Positions 31,733-40,349 are shown, counted from the first letter of the stretch. The stretch: 64,000 nt of DNA from Crocinitomicaceae bacterium (GCA_021325675.1 JAJTCM010000004.1:128794-192793); one strand, 5' to 3'. Made by a program: numbers and translations. Notes: generated from the sequence alone by a model not told the origin.

Positions 31733-32887
31733 TCAGACTAATTTCTGATAGGTTTTCCACCACAGGTTCGGCATCTCGTTTTGCATGGCCGCCTGGTAAT
31801 CTTCAAAATTGCATGGTACGAGGTGGTGACGCTCATATTTGACGCCGTTTTTAGAAGGAAACGGGACTTCCATCCACCAGCGGTTCGACTTCGGGCTTTT
31901 GTAAAATACAAGATCGTTGTCGTAGCCCTCGAGGTGCACATTGAATTTGGTGTATTCGCGCTTGGTCCCGATCGGGAAATCCCCTTTGCGCTGGGCAAAG
32001 CCGTCAATGAAATACCATATTATTTCAGCGATCAGCGTGTTGTTTTTAAGGTTGCGGTCGTTGGGCTGCACATTGAAAATTCCGAATACAGCTAATTTGT
32101 CGCTGATTCCGGCGTATTTAGCAACCTGGCAAACCTGGTTGGCATAAAAACCGTTAGGCATTCCCGCTTCATTTTCGTAATCGGAGAAACGGATCGAGTT
32201 GAGGTCAAGACTGAGGATGTCAGAATTGCGGAGCAGGGGCTCGGCCACTTTGAAATCAGCGTTGAATTCCCCCAGGCGGCACACGTCGAAATAGAGCTTC
32301 TCGAAGAGGTCCATTTCCGATTTTTTGACATAAGGCGCCTGGATCCCAATGGTGCTTACATTGAACAGGTAACACGGGCGGTGCATCATAATCTGGCTGA
32401 TGTAGCCGTTTGAAGCAATCGTTTCTTCCGGATCACCGAGGTCGAAGGCGTAATCAACATTGGTGAGGTTGACCATTTGCTCGAGGTGCTGGTAAGCCTG
32501 GTAAAGGGCGAAGGTCAGGTCCTGTGTTCCGCCTAAAACAACCGGTAGAATGTTGTTTTTGACGAGCTCGGCAACCACCTGGCTCAGCGCAAAATACGTA
32601 TCTTTTATTTCGTTCCCCGGCATGATCGTACCCAGGTCATAGATATTGAAGTTCCATCCTTCACCTGTGTTCAAGGCGGCAAAGGCGTCAAAGTAAGCAC
32701 TTTCACCTGCATTTTTGGCCGGTCCGCTCCCGTTCCTGTATTCGGGGCAAGAGATCAGCGCAATGCTGTTCTTTTCCAGCTCGGGGAAAAAGCCTTCCGT
32801 ATGAGCAATGATTTTATGGCTCAAACGTTCTTCGACGATCGCTCCCTGGTAATCCCGGGCTTTAAAATAGATGGAAATGTCTTTCAT
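31733..32887 (-). CDS. Arginase-fold (formimidoylglutamase-like) protein with degraded metal site
   Basis: A 384-residue protein of the ureohydrolase superfamily by layout, but the metal-binding motifs are altered. The first motif GGxH is GGTQD (119-123); the DAHxD motif region reads FDLGDPEE (149-155); the SxDxDxxDP motif reads SLDLNSIRFSD (226-236), with Asn and Arg where Asp is expected. Catalysis by a dimanganese centre is therefore doubtful. In the databases such proteins are often named formimidoylglutamase. It is the first gene before porP/sprF-gldKLMN on the same strand, separated by 224 bases. Confidence 0.75.
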   Translation of the reverse strand: MKDISIYFKARDYQGAIVEERLSHKIIAHTEGFFPELEKNSIALISCPEYRNGSGPAKNAGESAYFDAFAALNTGEGWNFNIYDLGTIMPGNEIKDTYFALSQVVAELVKNNILPVVLGGTQDLTFALYQAYQHLEQMVNLTNVDYAFDLGDPEETIASNGYISQIMMHRPCYLFNVSTIGIQAPYVKKSEMDLFEKLYFDVCRLGEFNADFKVAEPLLRNSDILSLDLNSIRFSDYENEAGMPNGFYANQVCQVAKYAGISDKLAVFGIFNVQPNDRNLKNNTLIAEIIWYFIDGFAQRKGDFPIGTKREYTKFNVHLEGYDNDLVFYKSPKSNRWWMEVPFPSKNGVKYERHHLVPCNFEDYQAAMQNEMPNLWWKTYQKLV

Positions 32888-32905
32888 GGATACACAATAT
32901 CATTT

Positions 32906-32913
32906 CAAAATTA
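32906..32913 (-). promoter_or_regulatory. -7 box of the arginase-like gene
   Basis: TAATTTTG on the minus strand, 18 bases before the ATG at 32887, matches TAnnTTTG; no TTG box was found at the right spacing. Confidence 0.45.
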
Positions 32914-33024
32914 CGGAGAAATGAAACTGCACACACGTTAAGTCCGGGAACTTTTCAAACGCTGAAAGTTTATAACATCTCCCGGGGAAAGCAATCGTCC
33001 GCAGGCATTTTATTTTTTTGTATG

Positions 33025-33032
33025 TATTTTTG
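33025..33032 (+). promoter_or_regulatory. -7 box of the RmlD-like gene
   Basis: TATTTTTG matches TAnnTTTG, 17 bases before the first ATG at 33050. Confidence 0.45.
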
Positions 33033-33049
33033 GTGCCAAATGGTATGAG

Positions 33050-33943
33050 ATGATGAAGATTCTGATCACGGGCTCAAACGGGCTTTTAGGGCAAAAACTG
33101 GTAAAGCACTGCATAGAGAAAGGGATTGTTTTCCTAGCGACTTCAAAAGGGGAAAACCGGAACCCGAACTGCCCGGAAACCAATTATTTCCCGATGGATA
33201 TCTGCAATAAGCTGGAGATAAACCAGGTGTTCCTTGCTTTTTACCCAACGCACGTTATTCATACTGCGGCGATCACCAATGTGGATTACTGCGAACAGCA
33301 TCCCGGGGAGTGTGAAGAAGTGAATGTGCTGGCGACCCATTATTTGTTTGATGCGTCACAGCGTCATTTTGCCCATTTCTGCCTGCTTTCCACGGATTTT
33401 GTTTTTGATGGAACAAAAGGAAATTATAAGGAGACAGATGTTGTTAATCCATTGAGCCTGTACGCAGAATCCAAAGTAAAGGCGGAAAAATTGCTGCTGG
33501 ATTCGGATTATGCGAAATGGAGCATCGCACGTACGATTATCGTATTCGGACAAGCAGCGAATATGTCGCGCAGCAACCTCGTGCTGTGGGTATACGATTC
33601 TTTAAAAAACAACAAGGAAATCAACGTGGTGACAGACCAGATCCGGACCCCGACCTGGGCAGACGATTTGGCGCTGGGCTGCCTTTTAATTGCTGAGCAA
33701 GACAAAACGGGAATTTTCCACCTTTCGGGCAAGGACTGTGTTTCGATGTATGATTTTGCAATTCTTGTAGCCGATTTTTTCAAGCTGGATAAAAGCCTGA
33801 TTAAACCTACAACTTCCGATACACTCAATCAACCCGCCAAACGCCCGCCGGTAACAGGATTTGATATCAGTAAGGCAAAGAATGAGCTGGGTTATGATCC
33901 GATCAGTTTGAAGGAAGCGCTGGGGCTGTTTAAGCTGGATTAA
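33050..33943 (+). CDS. RmlD-like NAD(P)-dependent sugar reductase (SDR family)
   Basis: A 297-residue extended short-chain dehydrogenase. The cofactor loop is GSNGLLGQ (about 8-15) and the catalytic pair is in YAESKVKAE (about 142-150). The closest known relatives are dTDP-4-dehydrorhamnose reductases and related sugar reductases, but it is not part of a visible rhamnose operon. Two ATG codons in a row (33050 and 33053) make the exact start uncertain by one codon. The gene stands alone, divergent from the arginase-like gene. Confidence 0.78.
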   Translation: MMKILITGSNGLLGQKLVKHCIEKGIVFLATSKGENRNPNCPETNYFPMDICNKLEINQVFLAFYPTHVIHTAAITNVDYCEQHPGECEEVNVLATHYLFDASQRHFAHFCLLSTDFVFDGTKGNYKETDVVNPLSLYAESKVKAEKLLLDSDYAKWSIARTIIVFGQAANMSRSNLVLWVYDSLKNNKEINVVTDQIRTPTWADDLALGCLLIAEQDKTGIFHLSGKDCVSMYDFAILVADFFKLDKSLIKPTTSDTLNQPAKRPPVTGFDISKAKNELGYDPISLKEALGLFKLD

Positions 33944-33947
33944 TTTT

Positions 33948-34089
33948 GATCGCAAAGCACAGCAAAGTACTCGCTAAGTATACCAAAGGTTTTAAGTTAA
34001 GTTCACAAGGATTGTCTACTTTTCTTTATAAACTTCGCGTTCCAAAAAATCTTAGTGTAACTCCGTGTCTTCGTGACTTTGTGGCGAAT
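33948..34089. repeat. Dispersed inverted-repeat element, GATCGCAAAG family, copy D
   Basis: GATCGCAAAG (33948-33957) faces CTTCGCGTTCC (34033-34043) with partial inverted matching; a further segment with CTCCGTGTCTTCGTGACTTT and GTGGCGAAT runs on to 34089 and overlaps the last codons of the permease gene at 34052. It lies between convergent genes. Confidence 0.6.
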
Positions 34090-35548
34090 CCTTTTTCCGA
34101 AAGAACAGGAAATAGACCGGAAACCCGCTCAAAATCAGTACAATGCTCCAGATCGTGTCTTCGAAAGTGAAAACCGCCAGGCTGATACAGATGGATACGG
34201 CGAAAATCAGGTACAAGGCCGGTACAACCGGGTAAGCAAACGCTTTGTATGGCCTAGGCTGATCAGGATGTGTTTTCCGCAGTTTGAAGAGACCTGCAAT
34301 CGTCACGATGTAAAAAATCATCGAGCCGAAGGTGGCAAACTTGATCAGGATCCCGTATGAACCCGAAAAACAAAGCATGATTGCCCAGATTCCCTGCAGC
34401 CACATGGCCCAGGCCGGAACACCGAAACGGTTCAGCTTGCTGGCATTTTTGAAAAACAGGCCGTCTTTAGACATCGCATAAAACAAGCGAGAGCCCGCCA
34501 TAATCAAACCGTTGTTACAGCCAAAAGTTGAAATCATAATTAAGGCGGCCATCAGGAGGTTGGCAACATTTCCAAAAAGCATATATGCGGCCGAAGTCCC
34601 GACGCGGTCGGAGCTGGCAAACTGGATCCCGGTGGATTTTACAGCTTCGTGGGTATACACAAAATTTTCAGCGCCCGGACTTCCTGTTAAAGGAAGCAAT
34701 CCGAGGTAAGCAACATTTGCCAGGATGTATAAAATTGTTACGATAAATGTTCCCAAAAACAAGGATCTCGGCAGGTTGCGCTCCGGGTTGCGAATGTCGC
34801 CCGCAATGAAAGTCACATTGTTCCAGGCATCGGAGGAGAAAAGTGAATTGATAATGGTGGTCGAAATAGCGATCAGCAAGGCAACCGGAACTAAGGTTTC
34901 GGTCCAGGAAACAGAGCCGTCAGCTGCCAGGTGGGTTTTGGATGCAGACCACATATTTGTAAAGTTCTGGTCAAAATAGCCTGTTTTTACACCGACAATA
35001 ATTCCGGCCACAATCAAAATCGTGAGTGCGATGAGCTTGGAGCTTGTGAAAACCGCCTGAACGATTTTACCGTACTGGATCCCGCGGGCATTCAAAACTG
35101 TCAGTAAGAGGATTACGCCCACGCCGACAAAGTTTGCGCCATTGATATTGACGCCGCCATAGCTAAAAATGGTTTCGTCCACTAAAACAGGAAAAAACAC
35201 CCCGGCGAATTTTCCGAAAGCAACCCCTACAGCTGCGATTACACCGGTTTGGATCACCATAAAAACGGTCCATCCGTAGAGAAAAGAGGGGAGGCGTCCC
35301 CAGGCTTCCCTGATATAAACGAATTGTCCGCCGGCTTTTGGGAACATAGCAGCGAGCTCACCATAGCTTAGTGCGCCAAATAAGGTAATAACCCCTGTAA
35401 TCAGCCAGGTAACAAGCAGCCAGCCGGAGCTTCCGAGGTCGCGCGCCATAGCTGAAGAAACGATAAAGATCCCTGATCCGATCATGCTGCCGGCAACGAG
35501 AAAAGTGGCATCCAGCAGGCCCAGCGTTTTTTTGATGTCTTTTTCCAT
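34052..35548 (-). CDS. APC family amino acid permease
   Basis: A 498-residue membrane transporter with about 12 helices. The start at 35548 gives MEKDIKKTLGLLDATFLVAG; the longer frame is rejected. The first helix has GSMIGSGIFIVSS, the substrate-backbone motif of the APC superfamily, and the second region PKAGGQFVYIREAWG is also typical. The substrate is probably an amino acid but cannot be named. The last codons, DSPQSHEDTELH, and the stop are encoded by repeat element copy D, so the C-terminus is probably not original. The gene is downstream of another permease gene, separated by a terminator. Confidence 0.85.
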   Translation of the reverse strand: MEKDIKKTLGLLDATFLVAGSMIGSGIFIVSSAMARDLGSSGWLLVTWLITGVITLFGALSYGELAAMFPKAGGQFVYIREAWGRLPSFLYGWTVFMVIQTGVIAAVGVAFGKFAGVFFPVLVDETIFSYGGVNINGANFVGVGVILLLTVLNARGIQYGKIVQAVFTSSKLIALTILIVAGIIVGVKTGYFDQNFTNMWSASKTHLAADGSVSWTETLVPVALLIAISTTIINSLFSSDAWNNVTFIAGDIRNPERNLPRSLFLGTFIVTILYILANVAYLGLLPLTGSPGAENFVYTHEAVKSTGIQFASSDRVGTSAAYMLFGNVANLLMAALIMISTFGCNNGLIMAGSRLFYAMSKDGLFFKNASKLNRFGVPAWAMWLQGIWAIMLCFSGSYGILIKFATFGSMIFYIVTIAGLFKLRKTHPDQPRPYKAFAYPVVPALYLIFAVSICISLAVFTFEDTIWSIVLILSGFPVYFLFFRKKDSPQSHEDTELH

Positions 35549-35555
35549 AGTTATG

Positions 35556-35591
35556 AAAAGAAAAAAGTCCTGTCTCAAATGAAACAGGACT
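35556..35591 (-). terminator. Intrinsic terminator between the two permease genes
   Basis: On the minus strand AGTCCTGT pairs with ACAGGACT (35591-35584 and 35573-35566), loop of 10 bases, followed by TTTTTTCTTTT. It closes the permease gene at 35610. Confidence 0.8.
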
Positions 35592-35609
35592 GTTAATATG
35601 GTGCGTGTT

Positions 35610-37139
35610 TTATTCTTCGGTGAGGTTTTCCGAGACGTTGTTTATAGCGTCATGGCCTTTCAGCGATTGTTCGAAATTGTATTCGCTCACTTTGCTGTGT
35701 TTTCTGCTGTAGAGAAAGTAAACCGCTACGCCCAGTGCTGTCCAGCACAAAAATGCAACCCAGGTCTCAGGCTTAACAAAGAACATCAGTCCGACGTTGA
35801 AGAGAGTTCCCAGGACGGAAACAACCGGCAGGAAAGGCGTCTTGAAAGGTCTCGGAAGATCCGGCTGTTTGATCCTTAAAATCAGAACGGCAACGGAGAT
35901 CATAGAGAAAGCGAGCAATGTTCCCATACTGCACATTTCAGCAACTTTATCAATTGGTGTAAATGAAGCTACAACCGAGATGATCAAGCCAACGATCAGG
36001 GTGCTTCTGTAAGGTGTTTTGAACTTTTTGTGAACAACTCCGAATACCTTGAAAGGCAGCAAGCCATCTTTCGCCATTCCGAGGAATACACGCGTTTGGC
36101 CCAGCATCATCACCAGCATAACGGAGGTCAGACCGGCAACAGCGGCGATGGTAATCAGGATCGTTGCCCACGGCATTCCGATTCCTTCAAAGGCAGAGGC
36201 AACAGGCGCTTTGATGTCCAGGTTTTCGTAGTTAACCATTCCTGTTAATACGAGGGAAACGGCAATGTATAAAACGGTACAGATAATCAAAGATGCGATG
36301 ATTGCAAAAGGAACGTCTTTTTTCGGGTTGATGGCCTCGCCGGATTGTGTCGAAACAGCATCAAAACCAATGTAGGCAAAGAATACGATACTGGCCGCAG
36401 TCAATACACCGCCAAAGCCCCAGCCGTAGTGGGAAACCCCGTCAACAACTTTTGTGTCCGGAACAAATGGTGTCCAGTTTCCTGTATCGATAAAGAAGAA
36501 ACCTACGAAAATTACGAAAAGAACCACCGCCAGTTTTAAGATCACAATCAGGTTATTTGTTTTAGCAGCTTCTTTGATCCCTTTTACTAAGATCGAAGTT
36601 ACAACCCATGTGATCAGGAAAGCAGGTAAATTAAAGGCGAAAGAAGGTGCCGCCATTCCTGCATCATGAGCTTTCTGGGCAGCTGTAACCGGGTCGTTCA
36701 TGAGCCATAGCGGCGGATGGATCCCGCATTGGTGCAGCAGCTTTTCAAAGTATCCGCTCCAGGCAACGGCAACGGTTGTTGCCCCCATCATGTATTCCAG
36801 GATCAGGTTCCACCCGATAATCCAGGCGAAAACTTCACCCATCGTTCCGTAAGAATAGGCGTATGCAGAACCCTCAACAGGTAAAACGGAAGCAAATTCC
36901 GCATAGCACAGGGAAGCGAAGAGACATCCGACACCGGCAATGGCAAAAGCAATCGCAAGTGCAGGACCAGCGTGGTTATGGGCAGCAATTCCAGTTAAAG
37001 TGAAAATACCACCACCAATGATCGCACCGATTCCAAGCGAGGTTAACCCCCATTTGCCTAAAACGCGTTTCAGCTCATTTTTTTTCATGTCTGCCTCAAA
37101 GGCACTCATCGGCTTAACCCGCCACATATTTTTTGCCAT
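35610..37139 (-). CDS. APC family permease, cationic amino acid transporter-like
   Basis: A 509-residue transporter with 12-14 helices. The N-terminal ELKRVLGKWGLTSLGIGAI leads into GAIIGGGIFTLTGIAA, and the segments EGSAYAYSYGTMGEVFAWIIG and FFAYIGFDAVSTQSGEAINP are typical of the CAT/YfnA-like group of the APC superfamily. The substrate is inferred to be an amino acid. It is followed by an intrinsic terminator. No good promoter was found upstream. Confidence 0.88.
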   Translation of the reverse strand: MAKNMWRVKPMSAFEADMKKNELKRVLGKWGLTSLGIGAIIGGGIFTLTGIAAHNHAGPALAIAFAIAGVGCLFASLCYAEFASVLPVEGSAYAYSYGTMGEVFAWIIGWNLILEYMMGATTVAVAWSGYFEKLLHQCGIHPPLWLMNDPVTAAQKAHDAGMAAPSFAFNLPAFLITWVVTSILVKGIKEAAKTNNLIVILKLAVVLFVIFVGFFFIDTGNWTPFVPDTKVVDGVSHYGWGFGGVLTAASIVFFAYIGFDAVSTQSGEAINPKKDVPFAIIASLIICTVLYIAVSLVLTGMVNYENLDIKAPVASAFEGIGMPWATILITIAAVAGLTSVMLVMMLGQTRVFLGMAKDGLLPFKVFGVVHKKFKTPYRSTLIVGLIISVVASFTPIDKVAEMCSMGTLLAFSMISVAVLILRIKQPDLPRPFKTPFLPVVSVLGTLFNVGLMFFVKPETWVAFLCWTALGVAVYFLYSRKHSKVSEYNFEQSLKGHDAINNVSENLTEE

Positions 37140-37386
37140 TACACTAATTTTATGTTTTTCGGCGTAAATATAGTTATTTTGTCATTCGCGGCTAATTCTT
37201 GCGAAATAAAATTTGCAGACGGTTGTAAACCAGGTCCGGGCGGAAAAGTTAGGAGAGTATTTAACCGGGTGCAGCAAAACCTATGTGTTTATGCGGTGAA
37301 AAAACACCAGTCAATTTTTAGGCGGAAGAAAACTTGTGCGGAAAAATAAGTTTTGTAAATTTATCCCGGATTTAACCTCACTGTTC

Positions 37387-38244
37387 ATGGAAAACCCACT
37401 GGAATTTTCGAAGCGCTCGCGCCGTGCCACCCTGATTTTTGTTTCGTGTTTTTTACTGATCGTCCTTGTGCCGCGGATAATCGGGTTGTTCAGCCCGCCC
37501 CGCAAGCTCAGCTTCACGCAAACGGATTTTGAAAAGAAAGAGCTGAAGCGCCGGAGCTATAAAACGTACCGCAGCGATTACAATTATCAGCGAAAAAAAG
37601 GATTTCAAACCCCGCCGGCGAAATTCGACCCCAATCAATACGCGCCTTCCGACTGGATGAACCTGGGACTAAGCCAGAAACAGGCCGATTTGATTATTCG
37701 TTTTGGTAAACGGGGTTTCTATTCGCATGAAGACCTCCGCAAAGTTTTTGTAATTTCCGATCGCTTTTTTGAGGTGATCAGGGATTCGCTGGTTTACCCG
37801 TCCCGACCGGAAAGAGTAACGGTGAAGGACGAAGATGTTAAGTACGAGCGGATCGTCGAGATCAATACGGCGTCGCAAGAAGAGCTGATGGGGCTTCCGG
37901 GGATCGGGGAATTTTTCGCCAAGAACATTATCAAGATGCGCAATGCTCTCGGCGGATTTGTGAATAAGCAGCAATTACTGGAAGTTTGGAAATTTGACCA
38001 GGAGAAGCTCGCAATGATCGAAGGGAAGATCGAAGTGAATTCCCAAAACCTGCGGCAGTTTGATTTAAATACGGTAACAGCCCCGGAATTGAAAACCCAT
38101 CCTTATTTTACCTGGAGTGTTGCCAATTCAATTGTAAAAATGCGCGTTCAATTAGGCGGTTACCAAAAAATTGAAGATATTCGCAGATCGGTTTTGATAG
38201 ATGATGCCCTGTTTCAGAAAATCAAGCCGTATTTAACACTTTAA
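37387..38244 (+). CDS. Membrane-anchored ComEA-like protein with three HhH repeats
   Basis: From the ATG at 37387 the 285-residue protein has one membrane helix (about 16-34) with a basic cytoplasmic start and a periplasmic tail. Three ComEA-type repeats follow: FDPNQYAPSDWMNLGLS (about 78), VEINTASQEELMGLPGIGEF (about 155) and FDLNTVTAPELKTHP (about 225). The middle one has the intact HhH hairpin GLPGIG. DNA binding during uptake is the known role of ComEA; here it is an inference. apt begins 3 bases after it. Confidence 0.8.
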   Translation: MENPLEFSKRSRRATLIFVSCFLLIVLVPRIIGLFSPPRKLSFTQTDFEKKELKRRSYKTYRSDYNYQRKKGFQTPPAKFDPNQYAPSDWMNLGLSQKQADLIIRFGKRGFYSHEDLRKVFVISDRFFEVIRDSLVYPSRPERVTVKDEDVKYERIVEINTASQEELMGLPGIGEFFAKNIIKMRNALGGFVNKQQLLEVWKFDQEKLAMIEGKIEVNSQNLRQFDLNTVTAPELKTHPYFTWSVANSIVKMRVQLGGYQKIEDIRRSVLIDDALFQKIKPYLTL

Positions 38245-38247
38245 ATT

Positions 38248-38775
38248 ATGATTGAACAAGCTATAAAAAATGTGATCCGGGACGTGCCTGATTTCCCGAA
38301 GGAAGGGATTATTTTTAAGGATATCACCCCGATTATGATGGACCCTGCTTTGTCGCAGCAAATCATCGATCATCTCGTTACTATATATAAGGACAAAAAA
38401 ATCGATAAAGTGGCCGGGATCGAAAGCCGTGGTTTCCTCTTCGGCTACCCGCTGGCAATCCGTTTGGGCGTTCCATTTATCCTGATCCGGAAAAAAGGAA
38501 AGCTGCCGTATAAAAAAACGTCGTATGATTACACGCTTGAGTATGGTGTTTCAACGATTGAAATGCATACGGATGCCGTAACGGAAGGCGACCGCGTATT
38601 GATCCATGATGATCTGCTGGCAACAGGTGGTTCGGCGGAAGCCGCTGCTGAATTGATCCGTCAGTGCGGTGGTGAGGTTGCGGCCTTTAACTTTTTGGTT
38701 AACCTGGAGTTCCTGAATGGCACGCAAAAGCTGGAAAAATATACAAATGATATAGAATCGCTTGTGAAATATTAA
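38248..38775 (+). CDS. apt: Adenine phosphoribosyltransferase
   Basis: A 175-residue salvage enzyme converting adenine and PRPP to AMP. The PRPP loop VLIHDDLLATGGSAEAA is at about 115-131, and the family segments DFPKEGIIFKDITP and GIESRGFLFG are present. Length is normal. It is coupled to the ComEA-like gene, 3 bases apart. Confidence 0.95.
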   Translation: MIEQAIKNVIRDVPDFPKEGIIFKDITPIMMDPALSQQIIDHLVTIYKDKKIDKVAGIESRGFLFGYPLAIRLGVPFILIRKKGKLPYKKTSYDYTLEYGVSTIEMHTDAVTEGDRVLIHDDLLATGGSAEAAAELIRQCGGEVAAFNFLVNLEFLNGTQKLEKYTNDIESLVKY

Positions 38776-38801
38776 ATTTTCGCAAGAAAATCGTGCAATT
38801 A

Positions 38802-38832
38802 TTTGGATTTTAAAAATAATGCCGTACATTTG
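38802..38832 (+). promoter_or_regulatory. rpsU promoter
   Basis: TTTG (38802-38805), a 19-base spacer and TACATTTG (38825-38832) match the consensus perfectly. Transcription would begin near 38838, about 28 bases before the rpsU ATG. Confidence 0.75.
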
Positions 38833-38865
38833 CAACCCGAAATCGAATTTAATTTAAACAAAGAT

Positions 38866-39057
38866 ATGTTAATAGTTCCAGTAAAAGAAGGCGAAAACAT
38901 CGAAAGAGCCCTCAAGAAGTACAAGAAGAAATTTGACAAAACAAATGTCATGAAAGAATTGAGATCACGTAAGGAATTCGTTAAGCCTTCCATTACTGAT
39001 CGCCAGCAGAAAATTCGCGCGGTTTACCGTGAGAAAATGAATTCTCAGGAGCAATAG
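38866..39057 (+). CDS. rpsU: 30S ribosomal protein S21
   Basis: A 63-residue protein beginning MLIVPVKEGENIERALKKY with the usual basic middle (RSRKEFVKPSITDRQQK). The longer frame from 38803 crosses the promoter and is rejected. Bacteroidota S21 is known to take part in sequestering the anti-Shine-Dalgarno end of 16S rRNA, which fits with the lack of Shine-Dalgarno sites here. The terminator for this gene follows at 39095. Confidence 0.93.
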   Translation: MLIVPVKEGENIERALKKYKKKFDKTNVMKELRSRKEFVKPSITDRQQKIRAVYREKMNSQEQ

Positions 39058-39094
39058 TATTTCTGTTTCGGAACTTTTTTTGAAATAATACGTT

Positions 39095-39119
39095 AAGGAG
39101 TCTGATGACTCCTTTTTTT
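39095..39119 (+). terminator. rpsU terminator enclosing the xerC start codon
   Basis: AAGGAGTC (39095-39102) pairs with GACTCCTT (39107-39114), loop TGAT, followed by a T-run to 39119. The ATG at 39105 of xerC is partly in the loop. Confidence 0.8.
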
Positions 39120-39998
39120 GTGCCCGATAATTTCCAGGTGTACCTTCAGACAGAACGAAGGTATTCACAGCATACGGTCGATGCTTACCTGCTCGACGTG
39201 CGCCAGTTTATGGAGTTTGCGGGCATTAATACGGAAGAAGGCCTGAAGGAAGTGGACTACCAGCTGATCCGCTCCTGGATCGTGCATTTGCATGAAGCGA
39301 ATTACGACAATAAGTCCATCAACCGCAAGCTGGCTACTTTACGCACTTTTTTCAAGTTCCAGCTCAAAAGCGGAAAAATTGAGAAGAACCCGGCGGTCAA
39401 AGTAACCGGCCCGAAGCAGCAGAAAAAACTACCGGCCTTTGCCAAACAATCCGATTTGGAACCGGAAAGCCTTGATGTTTTGTTTACGGATGACTTCGGG
39501 GGGGTGCGCGACCGGCTCATGCTGGAGATGTTTTACCAAACCGGGATCCGTCTCAGTGAGCTGATCAACCTGACGGAAGAAAACGTTGGTCCTGCGGCAA
39601 TTAAGGTGCTCGGGAAGCGGAATAAAGAGCGCCTGATCCCAATTTCAGAAAATTTAACAAAATTGATAAATCAGTTTAAGTTGTTGAAAAACAGCAACTT
39701 GTTCAAAAACAAGGAATTATTCTGTTTAAACAACGGGAAGAAAGTCTATCCAAAATTTGTTTATGGCAAAATAAATTACTACCTTAGCTTGGCGACAAGT
39801 TTAGATGTGAAGAGTCCCCATGTTTTGAGGCATACCTTTGCAACGCACATGTTAAATAACGGTGCCGGTTTGGAAACACTAAAAGACATATTAGGTCATA
39901 GCAGCCTGGCGGCAACCCAGGTCTACACGCACAACTCGTTTGCTCAGTTAACCCATATTTATTCATCCGCCCATCCGCGTGGGCACAAAAATCAATAG
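39105..39998 (+). CDS. xerC: Tyrosine recombinase XerC/XerD
   Basis: A 297-residue recombinase for chromosome dimer resolution at dif. The N-terminal core-binding (SAM-like) domain covers about 6-100. The catalytic residues are Arg149 (TGIRLSEL), Lys171 (LGKRNKERL), His239 and Arg242 (SPHVLRHTF), His265 (LGHSS) and Tyr274 (TQVYTHNS). The ATG at 39105 is inside the rpsU terminator hairpin; a GTG at 39120 is an alternative that would start just after the T-run. hpf follows after 2 bases. Confidence 0.9.
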   Translation: MTPFFVPDNFQVYLQTERRYSQHTVDAYLLDVRQFMEFAGINTEEGLKEVDYQLIRSWIVHLHEANYDNKSINRKLATLRTFFKFQLKSGKIEKNPAVKVTGPKQQKKLPAFAKQSDLEPESLDVLFTDDFGGVRDRLMLEMFYQTGIRLSELINLTEENVGPAAIKVLGKRNKERLIPISENLTKLINQFKLLKNSNLFKNKELFCLNNGKKVYPKFVYGKINYYLSLATSLDVKSPHVLRHTFATHMLNNGAGLETLKDILGHSSLAATQVYTHNSFAQLTHIYSSAHPRGHKNQ

Positions 39999-40000
39999 TC

Positions 40001-40288
40001 ATGGAAATCAAAGTTCATTCAGTGCATTTTTCTGCAGACAGAAAATTGGTCGATTACGTTAACGACAAGGTTAATAAATTAGATCTGTTTTTTGATAATA
40101 TTGTTGCAGGGGAGGTTTTTCTTCGCTTGGATAAGACGAGCGAAAAGGAGAATAAAATTAGTGAGGTGAAACTCTTGGTTCCGGGAAAGGAGTTGTTTGC
40201 AAAAAAACAATGTAAGACTTTTGAAGAAGCAGTGGCTTTATCCGTTGAGGCTCTCAGAAAACAAGTAGAAAAACAAAAAAAGTCATAA
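40001..40288 (+). CDS. hpf: Ribosome hibernation promoting factor (short HPF/RaiA)
   Basis: A 95-residue protein with the HPF/S30AE fold: MEIKVHSVHFSADRKLVDYVNDKV at the start and KTFEEAVALSVEALRKQVEKQ near the end. It has only the N-terminal domain, so it is the short type. It binds the 30S subunit and inactivates ribosomes in stationary phase. It lies 2 bases after xerC and is followed by a strong terminator. Confidence 0.9.
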   Translation: MEIKVHSVHFSADRKLVDYVNDKVNKLDLFFDNIVAGEVFLRLDKTSEKENKISEVKLLVPGKELFAKKQCKTFEEAVALSVEALRKQVEKQKKS

Positions 40289-40315
40289 AAATTTAACTAA
40301 CTAAATAAGTGATTT

Positions 40316-40349
40316 ATAAGGAGTAATTAAATTGCTCCTTATTTTTTTT
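40316..40349 (+). terminator. Intrinsic terminator after hpf
   Basis: ATAAGGAG (40316-40323) pairs with CTCCTTAT (40335-40342), loop of 11 bases, followed by a run of T. Confidence 0.85.

Noticed and set aside
31733-32887. Plain annotation as active formimidoylglutamase or arginase
   Set aside because: Key metal-binding residues are replaced, so activity cannot be claimed.
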